Part shown: positions 63,874 to 64,000 of the stretch, in pieces | Layout: each line of letters begins with the position of its first letter | Numbering within the stretch: position 1 is the first letter of the stretch | DNA from: Hydrogenophilales bacterium | GTDB lineage: Bacteria > Pseudomonadota > Gammaproteobacteria > Burkholderiales > Thiobacillaceae | DNA: 64,000 nucleotides | Direction: 5' to 3' | Assembly (NCBI GenBank): GCA_016703155.1 | Contig: JADJCP010000001.1 | Span: forward strand, 992,001-1,056,000 | Position numbers and translations under genes: made by a program | Notes under the pieces: model-generated | Databases searched by the model: none | The model's input: the letters and a program-made list of their open reading frames with translations, nothing else | Told to the model about the DNA's origin: nothing

Positions 63874-64000
63874 CCAGACTCCCGACCGCCCGGCGGACTC
63901 GGCGCAAACCGCGATTGCAAAACACCATCGGCGTTTACCCCAGCCGGAACGGATTGCATTTTTTTCCCGACCGAATCCTTGATAGAAACTACTAATCATT

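Overview
The window reads as a chromosomal stretch of a GC-rich proteobacterium, most likely a betaproteobacterium. The main reason is gene order. carA-carB-greA-DUF4149, yhbY and rlmE-ftsH-folP-glmM lie on one side, tpiA-secG-tRNA-Leu(GAG)-nuoA..N on the other, and pst genes sit in the glmM neighbourhood. A giant pyruvate:ferredoxin oxidoreductase next to a complete 14-gene complex I suggests a metabolically flexible, possibly facultatively anaerobic organism. Genus cannot be fixed from the sequence.

Layout. 1-8.9 kb: a minus-strand redox operon (RnfB-like, 1645-residue PFOR with a fused C-terminal ferredoxin, RnfC-like, an unknown protein cut by the window edge) with a divergent LysR regulator; a REP-like palindromic element lies between the PFOR and rnfC genes. 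8.9-10.8 kb: a frame-disrupted PhoD-type alkaline phosphatase with a strong candidate Pho box. 10.8-25.2 kb: nuoA-N on the minus strand, with a frame disruption in nuoH, a possible ATT start for nuoM and a duplicated nuoD 5' end between nuoC and nuoD. 25.3-26.6 kb: terminator, tRNA-Leu(GAG), secG, tpiA. 26.7-29.7 kb: a PrcB-like lipoprotein and a frame-disrupted subtilase lipoprotein. 29.8-48.6 kb: a phosphate-starvation island. 48.7-59.2 kb: housekeeping block glmM, folP, ftsH, rlmE / yhbY / DUF4149, greA, carB (disrupted), carA. 59.5-63.9 kb: a chemoreceptor, a ComEA-like protein, bioB, a membrane protein and comF. The last 127 bases hold no gene I can support, and no gene-free stretch exceeds 300 bases.

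The phosphate island is the most coherent system here. It holds pstSCAB, an 80-residue unknown protein, two family-4 glycosyltransferases, a PlcP-type metallophosphoesterase, an atypical pyruvate kinase, an EAL-CBS-GGDEF protein, a chalcone-isomerase-like exported protein, a HAD phosphatase, the betaine-lipid enzymes BtaA and BtaB, a di-heme lipoprotein and a PhoX phosphatase. By analogy with known families, PlcP would turn phospholipid into diacylglycerol, which the glycosyltransferases and BtaA/BtaB would convert into phosphorus-free glycolipids and betaine lipid, while PhoX, PhoD and Pst scavenge phosphate. Reading by eye against CTGTCAT-N4-CTGTCAT, I find candidate Pho boxes before phoD, plcP, the first glycosyltransferase, the EAL-CBS-GGDEF gene, phoX, btaA and the 80-residue gene, the best matching 13 of 14 positions.

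Caution: five genes (phoD, nuoH, the subtilase, the chalcone-isomerase-like gene, carB) need frame corrections. Since nuoH and carB should be needed, sequence or assembly errors are likely for at least some.
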